From contig CAJUEK010000070.1 in NCBI GenBank assembly GCA_910585445.1, forward strand, positions 1 to 9,582: a stretch of 9,582 nt of DNA, read 5' to 3'. Below, piece by piece: positions 1 through 7,280 of the stretch. The stretch is from an uncultured Bacteroidales bacterium. GTDB lineage: Bacteria > Bacteroidota > Bacteroidia > Bacteroidales > UBA932. The first letter of the stretch is position 1. Each line of letters begins with the position of its first letter. Under the pieces are notes generated by a model. It made no database searches. It was not told the DNA's origin and saw nothing but the letters and a program-made list of their open reading frames with translations. A program made the position numbers and the translations under genes.

Positions 1-61
1 TGCCAGTCCTAATTTTGTTTCGCTTCAAAAAGTTTTATCGGACAGCAATAATTTTATATAT

Positions 62-93
62 AAGACGGGATGCGTGTTGGCATACCCGTCTTT
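62..93 (-). terminator. Hairpin terminator, probably of the exonuclease-RecQ-UvrD gene
   Basis: AAGACGGGATGC (62-73) pairs with GCAT-A-CCCGTCTT (80-92), with a 6-nt loop and one bulged A at 84, giving a 12-bp stem. Read on the minus strand it is followed by an A/T-rich run (TATATATAAAATT), and read on the plus strand by TTTGTGT, so it could work in both directions. It lies about 110 nt downstream of the stop codon of the large minus-strand gene. The stem is visible directly; the terminator role is inferred. The rest of 1-204 holds no convincing gene. Confidence 0.65.
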
Positions 94-204
94 GTGTAAA
101 TATTGAGCAACATGTTTTTCCCTGTTCAAAGTGGCAAAGAACCCTTAAGTGGCTCTGTGTGCACGACTTGCCTCAAAACCCACAACAGAATCATACATCC
201 CCTT

Positions 205-3200
205 TCACAGGGCCGATTTTCTGAACAGGAGGTCCGGAAGGACAATCGGAATCTCTTTTCTGATGACCTCATTGCCTAAAATGTCTTCATATCCCCAATA
301 TACTATGAACCGCACCTGAGCTACGCAGAGTTCATAACCTTGTGTCCGCAAGTCAGCTACTTTTTTGCAGAAATTCTCAGAGAATCTTACGACATTGGCC
401 TCCTGGCCTTCAAAAGTGGCGGAAAGGCAGTCTTCGTTGATTTTCAATTTGCAGCCTGAGTACATACGCTTGACTAATCTTGTCCTGTTCTTGAAAAATC
501 CGAGGAACACATCCCTGTGAGAAAGCTGCATCATCAGCTCCGAAGGCGCATCATAAGCCTTCCTGTCAATCATGAAATGAGCGGAACTCGTCTTGAAACT
601 CAGTGGAAGAGCCTGGCAGAAATGCACGGAAAGATTGTTTTTCGCCCTTGTGATTGCAACATATATTGCCCTGCGCTCATCGTCGGTGAGTTTGTTTAGT
701 CCTTTGAGGGAAATGAACACATTGTCATACTCATGTCCCTTGGATTTGTGTATTGTTGAAACGGTAACAATATCATCCGGACTTCCGGAATCGCCTTTAT
801 GGCTGAAATCTTCGATCTTCGATTCCTTTATGAAATTTTCGAGGTCAGATAAATACTTGGTAGGGTATTCCTCGCTAAATGCCGACATGCAGTTTTCCAA
901 TATAGGCAGGCATCTGCTTGAGCGGTACATGTCAGCCAATCTGTCTTTTGCCTCCTGCCATTCTTTGTCAGAAATTATGGCATTCCCGTTCTCTTTCAAT
1001 AATGTGATGAGCGAACGGAATTCCATCAGATTGTTCAAGTCAAAACCGTCATTGGACTGTATAAGTCTGGCTTTACGTCCGGAGCGGTTGAGCATGGCAG
1101 CTAAAATCAGGGCATCCTGGTTGGTGAAAGTGAGAACGCATGTTGTTCCTTCAAGCTTTCTTTCGAGCAGTTCCCCGACGATGGCATGTTCATAATTCTC
1201 GCAGGAGTGCATCGTGAACCTTGCGTCTCCGCGATCCTGACGGACGGCTGTAATCGGGGAGGACTTCATTCTGTTTGAAATGCCCTTTACGAAGTCATTG
1301 GCACAGCCGATGATGTTTCTGCAGCTCCTGAAGTTCTCGAGCATATCATATACGGTGGCCTTGTATCTGTTCACAAGGGCCGCCATATGTCCGGAATCGG
1401 AACCTCTGAAAGCATATATGTTCTGGTCATCGTCACCTACGGCAACCACACGCATATCCTCGTTCCGCTTCATGAGTTCCTCGACAAGGGCAAATTCATT
1501 GTCGCTCATGTCCTGTGCCTCGTCAATTACAAGTATTGACTTGGTTATCCTGCTTGCCTCGGCCCTGCCTTCACGGATTTCCGCCACGGCTTCTTTGACT
1601 ACATCCGCAGATTTCTCCAGTGAACCATGCTGGCCGAGTATGTCGAATGCATATGAATGGAAAGTCTTGATTTCCACATATTTCGCAGCGTTGCCTATGA
1701 GAGAGGTCAGCCTGCTTTTGAATTCACTGGCCGCAGCTCTTGAAAACGTAAGCATAAGCAGCTGCTCGGATTTTACGTCTTCCATCATCAGCAGTGACGC
1801 CAGTTTCCTGACCAGTACGAATGTTTTTCCGCTTCCCGGGCCTGCCGGCGCGACGATATATTGGGATTCCTTGTCCGATATTATCCTGTTCTGGGTTCTT
1901 GTCAGGTTTCCGAATATCTCATTGTATTTGCTCGGACTGATATTCATCTGTATTTCCCTCTCGCGTGAGGAGTCAAAATATTTCTTGATGAATCTCTTGA
2001 ACTCCATATGGAAGTAGTCATTGACATATTCCATAGCCTTGCCGTAGTCTCTGACAATCATGTTGGCAAATTCCCCGACAATATGTATTTGCTGTATGCG
2101 CTGCCTGTAAAACTCGTTCAGGTGCTGATAGTCCTCCTTCTTATACCGAAGGTTATTGGCCGCTATCCGCTCTATTTCAAGCTTGTTGTACAGGACCATG
2201 AACCCTCCCTCTATGCTTATTATTCCTGTCTTGGACAGAAACAGCAGTGCCTCCTGAACATTTTCGAGAGCTGCTTCATGAGAATACAGGCTCGAGCGGA
2301 TATTGAATTCCTCCATCATTTTGGCCAAGGAGAAATTCACAGTGGCATACTCCTTATCCGGGGAGAGGTTCTCCAGTTCCGGAAGTCTTTCCAGAATGAA
2401 GCTGCAAATGTCCATCCGTAACGTGTGCATTTCCTTCAACTTTGAAATCGGAGCGGCCTGCACAATGTCAATGCGGTCATTGCCGGCCGTGGCAAATTTG
2501 TCCAGATAGTCCTGTATCCTCCAGAAAAACAGAATGGTCCTGATGTCTTTTATGGCTGATTTAGTCATTCCGCATTTTATCAGGCCTTCGTTGATTTCTT
2601 TCAGGTCAATCGTTTTTGGAGTGTCATCAAGCAGTGACATAAGGTGGGATTCCAGCTTGGCGAAAGATTCCAGGCGAGAAGAGAGTCTTTTCCGGAAATA
2701 TGCTGTCATGTCATTGTCTTTTGCAAGAATTCCGGCGCAACGCATACTTTCAATGGCTTTTATCACTTTTTGTGTCTCTATGCCGAGCATGTCTGAAAGG
2801 TAATCTATCCTGGATTCTGCTTCTGATGTGCCGGCCATTGCCCGCCTTTTCTCGGAAATGAGTGACTTGATGATTCTTCTGGAATTGACCCGCTCTTCCT
2901 CGGTAAAATCGGAAAGTGAATTTATGAGCTGTGCGGCTGTCTCATAATCTGACGGAACTATGCTTGTGGCGAATATCCTCGGACTGTTCATGCCGCGCTT
3001 TACTAATCCGGCACTTTCCAGTGCTGAGATAGCGCTTTTGACTTTGGTCTCAACATCTCGGATTTCCTCCCAACCGGCTGCCCTTGCGATTTCGAGTGAG
3101 GAAATATGCACCTTTTTCCTGCTGTGCGTAACGGATTTTATCGCTTTCCAGACCTGGTTGATTTCGCTGAGTGTCAGTTTGGTCTGGTTGAGCAGAATGA

Positions 3201-5013
3201 AATGCTTGTTCAGATCATCATCGTTGTACAGCACATAGCAGTCTGCGCTTGAATGCAGGTCTCTTCCGGCACGTCCTGCTTCCTGGATATAATTTTCCAG
3301 AGAGTCAGATATGTCGAAATGCACTACAAGTCCCACATCACTCTTGTCAACGCCCATACCGAATGCTGACGTGGCGACCATTATCTGTATCCGGTTGCTG
3401 ATGAATTCTTCCTGGTTCTGAATCTTGACTATTTTCTCCATCTGGCCATGGAATGCCTTTGCCTTGAATCCGTCATTGCGCAATTGCTCCGCGAGTTCCT
3501 CGGCGAGCTTTGTGCGGGATACATATACGATGGACGGGCATTTTTTTGCATCAAGCAAAGTCCTGAGGGTAATATATTTTTCCTTTTTGGACTCTTTGTG
3601 CATGACAGTATATCTGAGGTTAGTCCTTGTGGCGCTTGAGGTGAACTTTTTCAGATGCAGACCGTTTATCCTTGAAAAATAATCGGTTATGTCGCTTATT
3701 ACCTTGGGCTTGGCTGTGGCTGTGAAGCATGAGACCGGAATGTTGCGGGCAAGACCTTTCTTTTGGCGAAGGTTGTTGATGAACTCTCCGATGTACATAT
3801 ATTCTATCCTAAAGTCCTGTCCCCATGACGAGAAACAATGCGCCTCGTCAATCACGAACCTGGAAATGCTTCTGGACAACAATATTCTCTCTATGGTCTT
3901 TGACCTGAGCTGTTCGGGTGCGATATACAGCAGGCATGCTTTCCCGCTGCCGACTCTCTCAAGTGCTTCTGCGCGTTCGACAGGGGACAGAAGTCCGTTT
4001 ATATATACTGCATCGGCTATTCCTTTCTTTTCGAGGTTCTCCACCTGGTCTTTCATCAGCGACTGGAGAGGGGATATCACGACGGTCAAAGCCCGAGAGA
4101 CTTCTCCGTCAATCAAAGCCGGCAGCTGGAATGTCAATGATTTTCCTCCTCCGGTCGGGAAAACGGCAAGAAGGGAATCGCCTTGTATGGCGGCCTTCAC
4201 TGCATTTTCCTGAAGCGGCTCTCCGTCATATTCCCGGAAGTTGTCATAGCCGAACCATCTTTTGAGAGCTTTGCCCGCATCCAATTTACCGGAACACCAA
4301 GTGCAGTCCGGATCCTTGCACGGGGCATTGCGCAGGACATGCACGATATTCTCGACTTTAGGGTAATTCTGCAATACCCATGGCGGTGTAATTGAATATT
4401 TGTCAGCAGTGCAGATAAGTGCAGCTGCATATGCAAGCTCAGTTCCATGGTTTCGAGCCAGACTGTTCAGGTCTGCATTTTTGCATACAAGTCCATCAAG
4501 TGTATATCTGGCGCTCTCGGATTTCTGCCTGAAAAATGAAGCAAGACGGCCGTGTGAATAGTCTATGTATTCAAAGAAGCCCTTGAAATGCAAATCGGTG
4601 TGCAGCAGGTCATAATAGCATCTTTTCATCACCTCGGGCAAAGAAGAGAAGGCTGCGGTTTCATCCTCAAAAAGCGATTTGGCCTTCAATGAGTCATTCA
4701 GAGGGTTATTAAGCTCATCCGACAGGATTTTGTCATCTTTCAGAAGCTTGTGATAAGGCTGTTCTGGAAATAGAATGGGGGAGAGGTGCAGTGTGTCTAT
4801 CAGGATATAGTCCTTGCGGAAGAATGGTTTGAGGTATCTTATGTCATGTGAGATTATATTGTGCCCGCAAAGATATTCGCAGTCACTTATGAAGCGTATG
4901 AAGTCTCCTGTTTTTGAGGAGTGGAATTTCTCTCCATTCCATTTTATGGCTCCGATGTCCAGTATGCGTCCTTTGGTGCTGACTTCGAGGTCAATGTACG
5001 CGATATGTTTCAT
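205..5013 (-). CDS. Exonuclease-RecQ-UvrD triple-domain DNA helicase
   Basis: A 1602-residue protein in one intact frame. Residues 1-115 resemble a DEDD 3'-5' exonuclease: D8/E10 in YIDLE, D57 in GHNIISHD, D107 in NPLNDS. Residues 225-240 hold H225, C232, C237 and C240, a possible zinc site. Residues about 255-600 are a RecQ-type SF2 motor: FPTGGGKS (K291), DEAHCFSSWGQDFR (389-402), TATA (431-434), FGMGVDKS (551-558), QEAGRAGRD (577-585). Residues 600-1030 are helical and winged-helix-like, without the usual RecQ four-Cys zinc finger. Residues about 1035-1475 are a UvrD/Rep SF1 motor: GPGSGKT (1058-1064), IDEAQD (1163-1168), GDDDQNIYAFRG (1193-1204), STIHKSKGHEYD (1419-1430), VAITRAK (1452-1458). 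Residues 1490-1602 form a separate C-terminal domain I cannot name. Every core helicase motif is intact, so both motors are probably active on DNA in the cytoplasm. Repair, recombination or defence are all possible. RecQ annotation alone would miss half of the protein. Confidence 0.93.
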   Translation of the reverse strand: MKHIAYIDLEVSTKGRILDIGAIKWNGEKFHSSKTGDFIRFISDCEYLCGHNIISHDIRYLKPFFRKDYILIDTLHLSPILFPEQPYHKLLKDDKILSDELNNPLNDSLKAKSLFEDETAAFSSLPEVMKRCYYDLLHTDLHFKGFFEYIDYSHGRLASFFRQKSESARYTLDGLVCKNADLNSLARNHGTELAYAAALICTADKYSITPPWVLQNYPKVENIVHVLRNAPCKDPDCTWCSGKLDAGKALKRWFGYDNFREYDGEPLQENAVKAAIQGDSLLAVFPTGGGKSLTFQLPALIDGEVSRALTVVISPLQSLMKDQVENLEKKGIADAVYINGLLSPVERAEALERVGSGKACLLYIAPEQLRSKTIERILLSRSISRFVIDEAHCFSSWGQDFRIEYMYIGEFINNLRQKKGLARNIPVSCFTATAKPKVISDITDYFSRINGLHLKKFTSSATRTNLRYTVMHKESKKEKYITLRTLLDAKKCPSIVYVSRTKLAEELAEQLRNDGFKAKAFHGQMEKIVKIQNQEEFISNRIQIMVATSAFGMGVDKSDVGLVVHFDISDSLENYIQEAGRAGRDLHSSADCYVLYNDDDLNKHFILLNQTKLTLSEINQVWKAIKSVTHSRKKVHISSLEIARAAGWEEIRDVETKVKSAISALESAGLVKRGMNSPRIFATSIVPSDYETAAQLINSLSDFTEEERVNSRRIIKSLISEKRRAMAGTSEAESRIDYLSDMLGIETQKVIKAIESMRCAGILAKDNDMTAYFRKRLSSRLESFAKLESHLMSLLDDTPKTIDLKEINEGLIKCGMTKSAIKDIRTILFFWRIQDYLDKFATAGNDRIDIVQAAPISKLKEMHTLRMDICSFILERLPELENLSPDKEYATVNFSLAKMMEEFNIRSSLYSHEAALENVQEALLFLSKTGIISIEGGFMVLYNKLEIERIAANNLRYKKEDYQHLNEFYRQRIQQIHIVGEFANMIVRDYGKAMEYVNDYFHMEFKRFIKKYFDSSREREIQMNISPSKYNEIFGNLTRTQNRIISDKESQYIVAPAGPGSGKTFVLVRKLASLLMMEDVKSEQLLMLTFSRAAASEFKSRLTSLIGNAAKYVEIKTFHSYAFDILGQHGSLEKSADVVKEAVAEIREGRAEASRITKSILVIDEAQDMSDNEFALVEELMKRNEDMRVVAVGDDDQNIYAFRGSDSGHMAALVNRYKATVYDMLENFRSCRNIIGCANDFVKGISNRMKSSPITAVRQDRGDARFTMHSCENYEHAIVGELLERKLEGTTCVLTFTNQDALILAAMLNRSGRKARLIQSNDGFDLNNLMEFRSLITLLKENGNAIISDKEWQEAKDRLADMYRSSRCLPILENCMSAFSEEYPTKYLSDLENFIKESKIEDFSHKGDSGSPDDIVTVSTIHKSKGHEYDNVFISLKGLNKLTDDERRAIYVAITRAKNNLSVHFCQALPLSFKTSSAHFMIDRKAYDAPSELMMQLSHRDVFLGFFKNRTRLVKRMYSGCKLKINEDCLSATFEGQEANVVRFSENFCKKVADLRTQGYELCVAQVRFIVYWGYEDILGNEVIRKEIPIVLPDLLFRKSAL

Positions 5014-5081
5014 GCATGCATAATTCTAGTCCGATGAGGCCGCCGATTTGCCAAAAACGGCCATATAAAACCTGTGGGCCA

Positions 5082-5089
5082 CAAAAATA
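5082..5089 (-). promoter_or_regulatory. Candidate -7 box for the exonuclease-RecQ-UvrD gene
   Basis: On the minus strand 5089-5082 reads TATTTTTG, matching the Bacteroidetes TAnnTTTG -7 element. It would give a leader of roughly 60-65 nt before the ATG at 5013. No TTTG lies at the expected -33 distance, so the promoter is either weak or misidentified. The leader contains a small GGCCG/CGGCC inverted repeat (5038-5042 and 5058-5062). Confidence 0.4.
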
Positions 5090-5183
5090 CTTATAATATT
5101 TTTATTCTGTGCGCTCGGGATGCAAAATCCCATGAATATTCCGCAAAAGTCCCGCTATGCAGCCGGCAGGACGTGAGTTTTTG

Positions 5184-5191
5184 TATATTTG
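5184..5191 (+). promoter_or_regulatory. Second candidate -7 box upstream of the DJ-1/PfpI gene
   Basis: TATATTTG matches TAnnTTTG and is identical to the box at 5264-5271, 80 nt further downstream. No TTTG is found at the right distance for a -33 element. If used, it would give a leader of about 115 nt that includes the inverted repeats at 5212-5246. Confidence 0.3.
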
Positions 5192-5239
5192 AGCTGGGAC
5201 TCACATATACGCTTGCTTCTCGGCATAATCAAAGCAAGT

Positions 5240-5271
5240 TTTGCTTCAGCTCTCGACTTTTGCTATATTTG
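5240..5271 (+). promoter_or_regulatory. Bacteroidetes-type promoter for the DJ-1/PfpI gene
   Basis: TTTG at 5240-5243 and TATATTTG at 5264-5271 are separated by 20 nt, a close match to the Bacteroidetes -33/-7 consensus. Transcription would begin near 5278, leaving a leader of about 33 nt before the ATG at 5311. This is the best promoter match in the window. The motif is seen directly; activity is inferred. Confidence 0.7.
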
Positions 5272-5310
5272 CCCCACTAAAAAAAGTTGAACATTAATGT
5301 CGGACATGAT

Positions 5311-5943
5311 ATGAAAAATGAGATTCTGTACGTGCTGCTGCCGGATTTTGCCGAGCATGAGATTGCTTATCTTGCTGAGGCTATAAATTGTGATGCCCAA
5401 GGATTTAAGGCTGAGCCTAAATATGTCAACAGGATTGTTGCGGCGGATATGGAGCCGGTGCGTTCATGCGGAGGGTTCCGCGTGCTTCCGGACTATTCTT
5501 TTGAGACTATGCCGGAGGAATATGTGGCGCTCGTGCTTATCGGAGGATTCGGATGGAAGACTTCTCTGGCTGAGCAGGTCGTGCCTGTTGTGAGGGATGC
5601 CGTGGCTCATGGCAGGGTAGTCGGAGGAATATGCAACGGGGCTTCATTCCTTGCGGCACACGGATTCCTGAACAATGTCAGGCATACGGGCAATGGGCTT
5701 GGCCAGCTCAGGCATTGGGGCGGTGCGAATTATACCGGAGAGCATAATTATGTGCATGAGCAGGCTGTTTCGGATGGCGGGATAGTGACCGCAAACGGCA
5801 GCGCTGCCTTGGAATTTGCACGTGAGCTGCTCCTGCTTCTGGAAAATGATCCGGTGGAAGCCATTGAGATGTATTACCAATTCAATAAGGCCGGATTCTG
5901 TGCATTGTTTCCAGGCAGGACTAATGATGACCGGAAGGAGTAA
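5311..5943 (+). CDS. DJ-1/PfpI family protein (class I glutamine amidotransferase-like)
   Basis: A 210-residue protein of the DJ-1/PfpI superfamily, cytosolic, with no signal peptide. The nucleophile elbow is GGICNGAS, with Cys108. E17 (in FAEHEIA) and H126 (in RHTGNG) fit the conserved Glu and His found near the active Cys in this superfamily. The pattern GGFRVLPDYS, IGGFGW, GGICNGA, RHTGNG, TANGSAALEFAREL resembles the PfpI-like subgroup that includes small stress proteins of Gram-positive bacteria. Members of the superfamily include proteases, glyoxalases, deglycases and chaperones, so the reaction cannot be fixed from sequence. A TTG codon at 5287 would add eight residues in frame. I chose ATG 5311 because MKNEILYVLLPDF is the normal family N-terminus and because TTG starts are rare. 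A good promoter ends 40 nt upstream. The next gene starts 62 nt downstream on the same strand and may share the transcript. Confidence 0.88.
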   Translation: MKNEILYVLLPDFAEHEIAYLAEAINCDAQGFKAEPKYVNRIVAADMEPVRSCGGFRVLPDYSFETMPEEYVALVLIGGFGWKTSLAEQVVPVVRDAVAHGRVVGGICNGASFLAAHGFLNNVRHTGNGLGQLRHWGGANYTGEHNYVHEQAVSDGGIVTANGSAALEFARELLLLLENDPVEAIEMYYQFNKAGFCALFPGRTNDDRKE

Positions 5944-6005
5944 TAATTTCGGAAGCATTGTTGGCAGGCACAGGAGTGCGTTTATGATGCTCGGCTAATG
6001 AGTGT

Positions 6006-6215
6006 ATGATGAAGATTGAAGAAGCGATAGTTTATTGTCTGGCGACTTCCAACCGCGGTATGCGTACTGAGCAGATTGCCCAGATGATTAACAGCAGGGG
6101 ATTGCATGTCCGGAAGGACGGCCAGCCGGTCACATCTGAGCAGGTGTATGCCGTCGTCTGCCGGTTTCCGGGCACATTTGTGAAGGCAGAAGGTCGGATT
6201 ATGCTGATAATGTGA
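6006..6215 (+). CDS. Small winged-helix protein, HARE-HTH-like
   Basis: A 69-residue basic protein consisting of a single predicted helix-turn-helix/winged-helix fold. The pattern IEEAIVYCL (4-12), MRTEQIAQMINSRGL (19-33), PVTSEQVYAVVCRFP (41-55) and FVKAEGRIML (58-67) resembles HARE-HTH domains: three helices, then a short wing ending in a hydrophobic strand. Such domains bind DNA or act as modules in restriction and chromatin proteins. Here the domain stands alone, so it could be a regulator or an adaptor. It starts ATGATG, and the second ATG (6009) is an equally good start. It follows the DJ-1/PfpI gene by 62 nt on the same strand with no terminator seen between, so the two are probably co-transcribed. 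It is convergent with the ATP-grasp gene, with only 20 nt between their stop codons. Confidence 0.72.
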   Translation: MMKIEEAIVYCLATSNRGMRTEQIAQMINSRGLHVRKDGQPVTSEQVYAVVCRFPGTFVKAEGRIMLIM

Positions 6216-6236
6216 GCCTGCTGGCGTTTGCATTAT
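6207..6236 (+). terminator. Possible shared hairpin between convergent genes
   Basis: ATAATG (6207-6212) pairs with CATTAT (6231-6236). In plus-strand RNA the stem can extend to 11 bp using G-U pairs, through 6217 and 6226. It covers the stop codons of both converging genes. There is no clear T-tract on the plus side, so termination is only a guess. A perfect 10-nt palindrome, GCTTGCAAGC, lies next to it at 6240-6249. Confidence 0.3.
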
Positions 6237-7168
6237 TATGCTTGCAAGCCGCAATAAAGAATCCATGGGATGTCGAAGCCGGATGCGATTTGCGAGGCAA
6301 TTCCTCCTGTAAAACGGGGATTGCATTCAATCATATATACCGCTCCTGAATCATCCGTGCGAAAATCGAATCCGCAAACTCCTTGATAGTCAATGCTGTC
6401 AAGTATAAGTTTTGCATCGAATCTCATCTGTTCCAAGACTTTGTCACCTTCTTCAAGCACTTCACGTGTTTCGGCCGGGCCGTTGCTTGTGGGGCGGATG
6501 CACTTGTATCCTCCTGAATGAAAATTGTCTTGAAAACGTACTGCGTCCAAGCTATAGTCTTGACCTTCAATGAATTTCTCTATTATGTACGGCTCGCCTG
6601 GACTTTGGTGGGCTATCAGATTTCTCAGAGCATCAGGATTGCGCGGAATATGTACTCCGTGGCCTCCGAATGAAATGTCACGTTTGAATACGACACGGAC
6701 ATTTGCGGGAATGCCATTGGCTGAGTTATATTTGAGCGGTTGCCTGATTCCGAGCTTTTCTGCGAGTTCGTAAGACTGCACCTTGCTGTCCAGTATCCGG
6801 AGTTTCTCTTCCGTTTCAGTCATCAGTCTGACATGTTGCAGCGCCTCTTCCAATTGCGGGTCAGGCCTCCTGCGATTGAGTATTTCTTTTGATTCGGCTC
6901 CCTGTCTCAAGAGTTTGTTGAAACGCGCCATGGCTATCTGGCAGCCGACAGGAATCACGACCTTTGGCCGGTAAGAGGATATTGCTTTTGACAGGGTTCT
7001 CCGATAGCCCGGCTCGTCATGAAAGACATTCTGCAAGAACGGGACAGAAGCCACGTCAAGCCCATGAGCACCCAGGGAACGGCATATTTCAGGTCCGATT
7101 GATCCCATCGTACCGAAAACAAGCACGTCTGCATCATGCGCAAATCCATTTTTGCCGTCTTTTTCCAT
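6236..7168 (-). CDS. ATP-grasp domain ligase-like protein
   Basis: A 310-residue protein with ATP-grasp architecture. Residues 13-80 are a Rossmann-like pre-ATP-grasp domain with a glycine turn (FGTMGSIGPEI, 18-28). The ATP-grasp fold follows: FKRDISFGGHGVHI (161-174), with a lysine (K162) suited to phosphate contact and a glycine-rich loop; the hinge-strand motif IIEKFIEGQDYSLD (195-208); and the metal-binding block GFDF (266-269) with MIECNPRFTGGI (279-290), where E281 and N283 would hold magnesium. The family joins a carboxylate to an amine or similar nucleophile through an acyl-phosphate. It resembles carbamoyl-phosphate-synthase-like and PylC-like members most, but the substrate is not evident. 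ATG 7168 is preceded by A-rich GAAGAAACGAG, and a -7 box lies about 75 nt upstream. No peptide, carrier protein or biosynthetic gene adjoins it. Confidence 0.85.
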   Translation of the reverse strand: MEKDGKNGFAHDADVLVFGTMGSIGPEICRSLGAHGLDVASVPFLQNVFHDEPGYRRTLSKAISSYRPKVVIPVGCQIAMARFNKLLRQGAESKEILNRRRPDPQLEEALQHVRLMTETEEKLRILDSKVQSYELAEKLGIRQPLKYNSANGIPANVRVVFKRDISFGGHGVHIPRNPDALRNLIAHQSPGEPYIIEKFIEGQDYSLDAVRFQDNFHSGGYKCIRPTSNGPAETREVLEEGDKVLEQMRFDAKLILDSIDYQGVCGFDFRTDDSGAVYMIECNPRFTGGIASQIASGFDIPWILYCGLQA

Positions 7169-7240
7169 CTCGTTTCTTCTTTATGGTAGCTTGGAATATG
7201 GCTTATCCCCGTATGCTTTCCTGTTTCGTTCATGCTGATG

Positions 7241-7248
7241 CAAAAATA
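7241..7248 (-). promoter_or_regulatory. Candidate -7 box for the ATP-grasp gene
   Basis: The minus strand 7248-7241 reads TATTTTTG, matching TAnnTTTG and identical to the box ahead of the large helicase gene. The predicted start near 7234 gives a leader of about 65 nt before the ATG at 7168. No clear -33 TTTG lies at the right distance. Confidence 0.45.
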
Positions 7249-7280
7249 GTCAGAATTTCTCAGCAGTGCGCAGACTGGCG

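Noticed and set aside
10..17. TAATTTTG, a possible plus-strand -7 box at the left edge
   Set aside because: It matches TAnnTTTG, but no plus-strand gene follows (the next gene is on the other strand), and the -33 region lies outside the window; probably chance in A/T-rich DNA.
593..2017. Long plus-strand open frames of 200 and 245 codons opposite the helicase gene
   Set aside because: They lie wholly antisense to the intact UvrD and linker region, have Ser/Leu-rich composition typical of reverse-strand reading, and show no recognisable motif.
4197..4448. Minus-strand 83-codon ORF in another frame of the helicase gene
   Set aside because: It overlaps the Cys cluster and start of the RecQ motor, whose frame has clear conserved motifs; an accidental open frame.
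5287..5310. TTG start that would add eight residues to the DJ-1/PfpI protein
   Set aside because: ATG 5311 gives the normal family N-terminus, and the extra residues (NINVGHD) have no counterpart I recognise.
5644..5958. Minus-strand 104-codon ORF opposite the DJ-1/PfpI gene
   Set aside because: It is fully antisense to a well-supported gene containing the GGICNGA and RHTGNG motifs, and has no motif of its own.
6955..7233. 92-codon minus-strand frame overlapping the start of the ATP-grasp gene
   Set aside because: It is shifted relative to the ATP-grasp frame, has no family features and would begin almost at the predicted transcript start.
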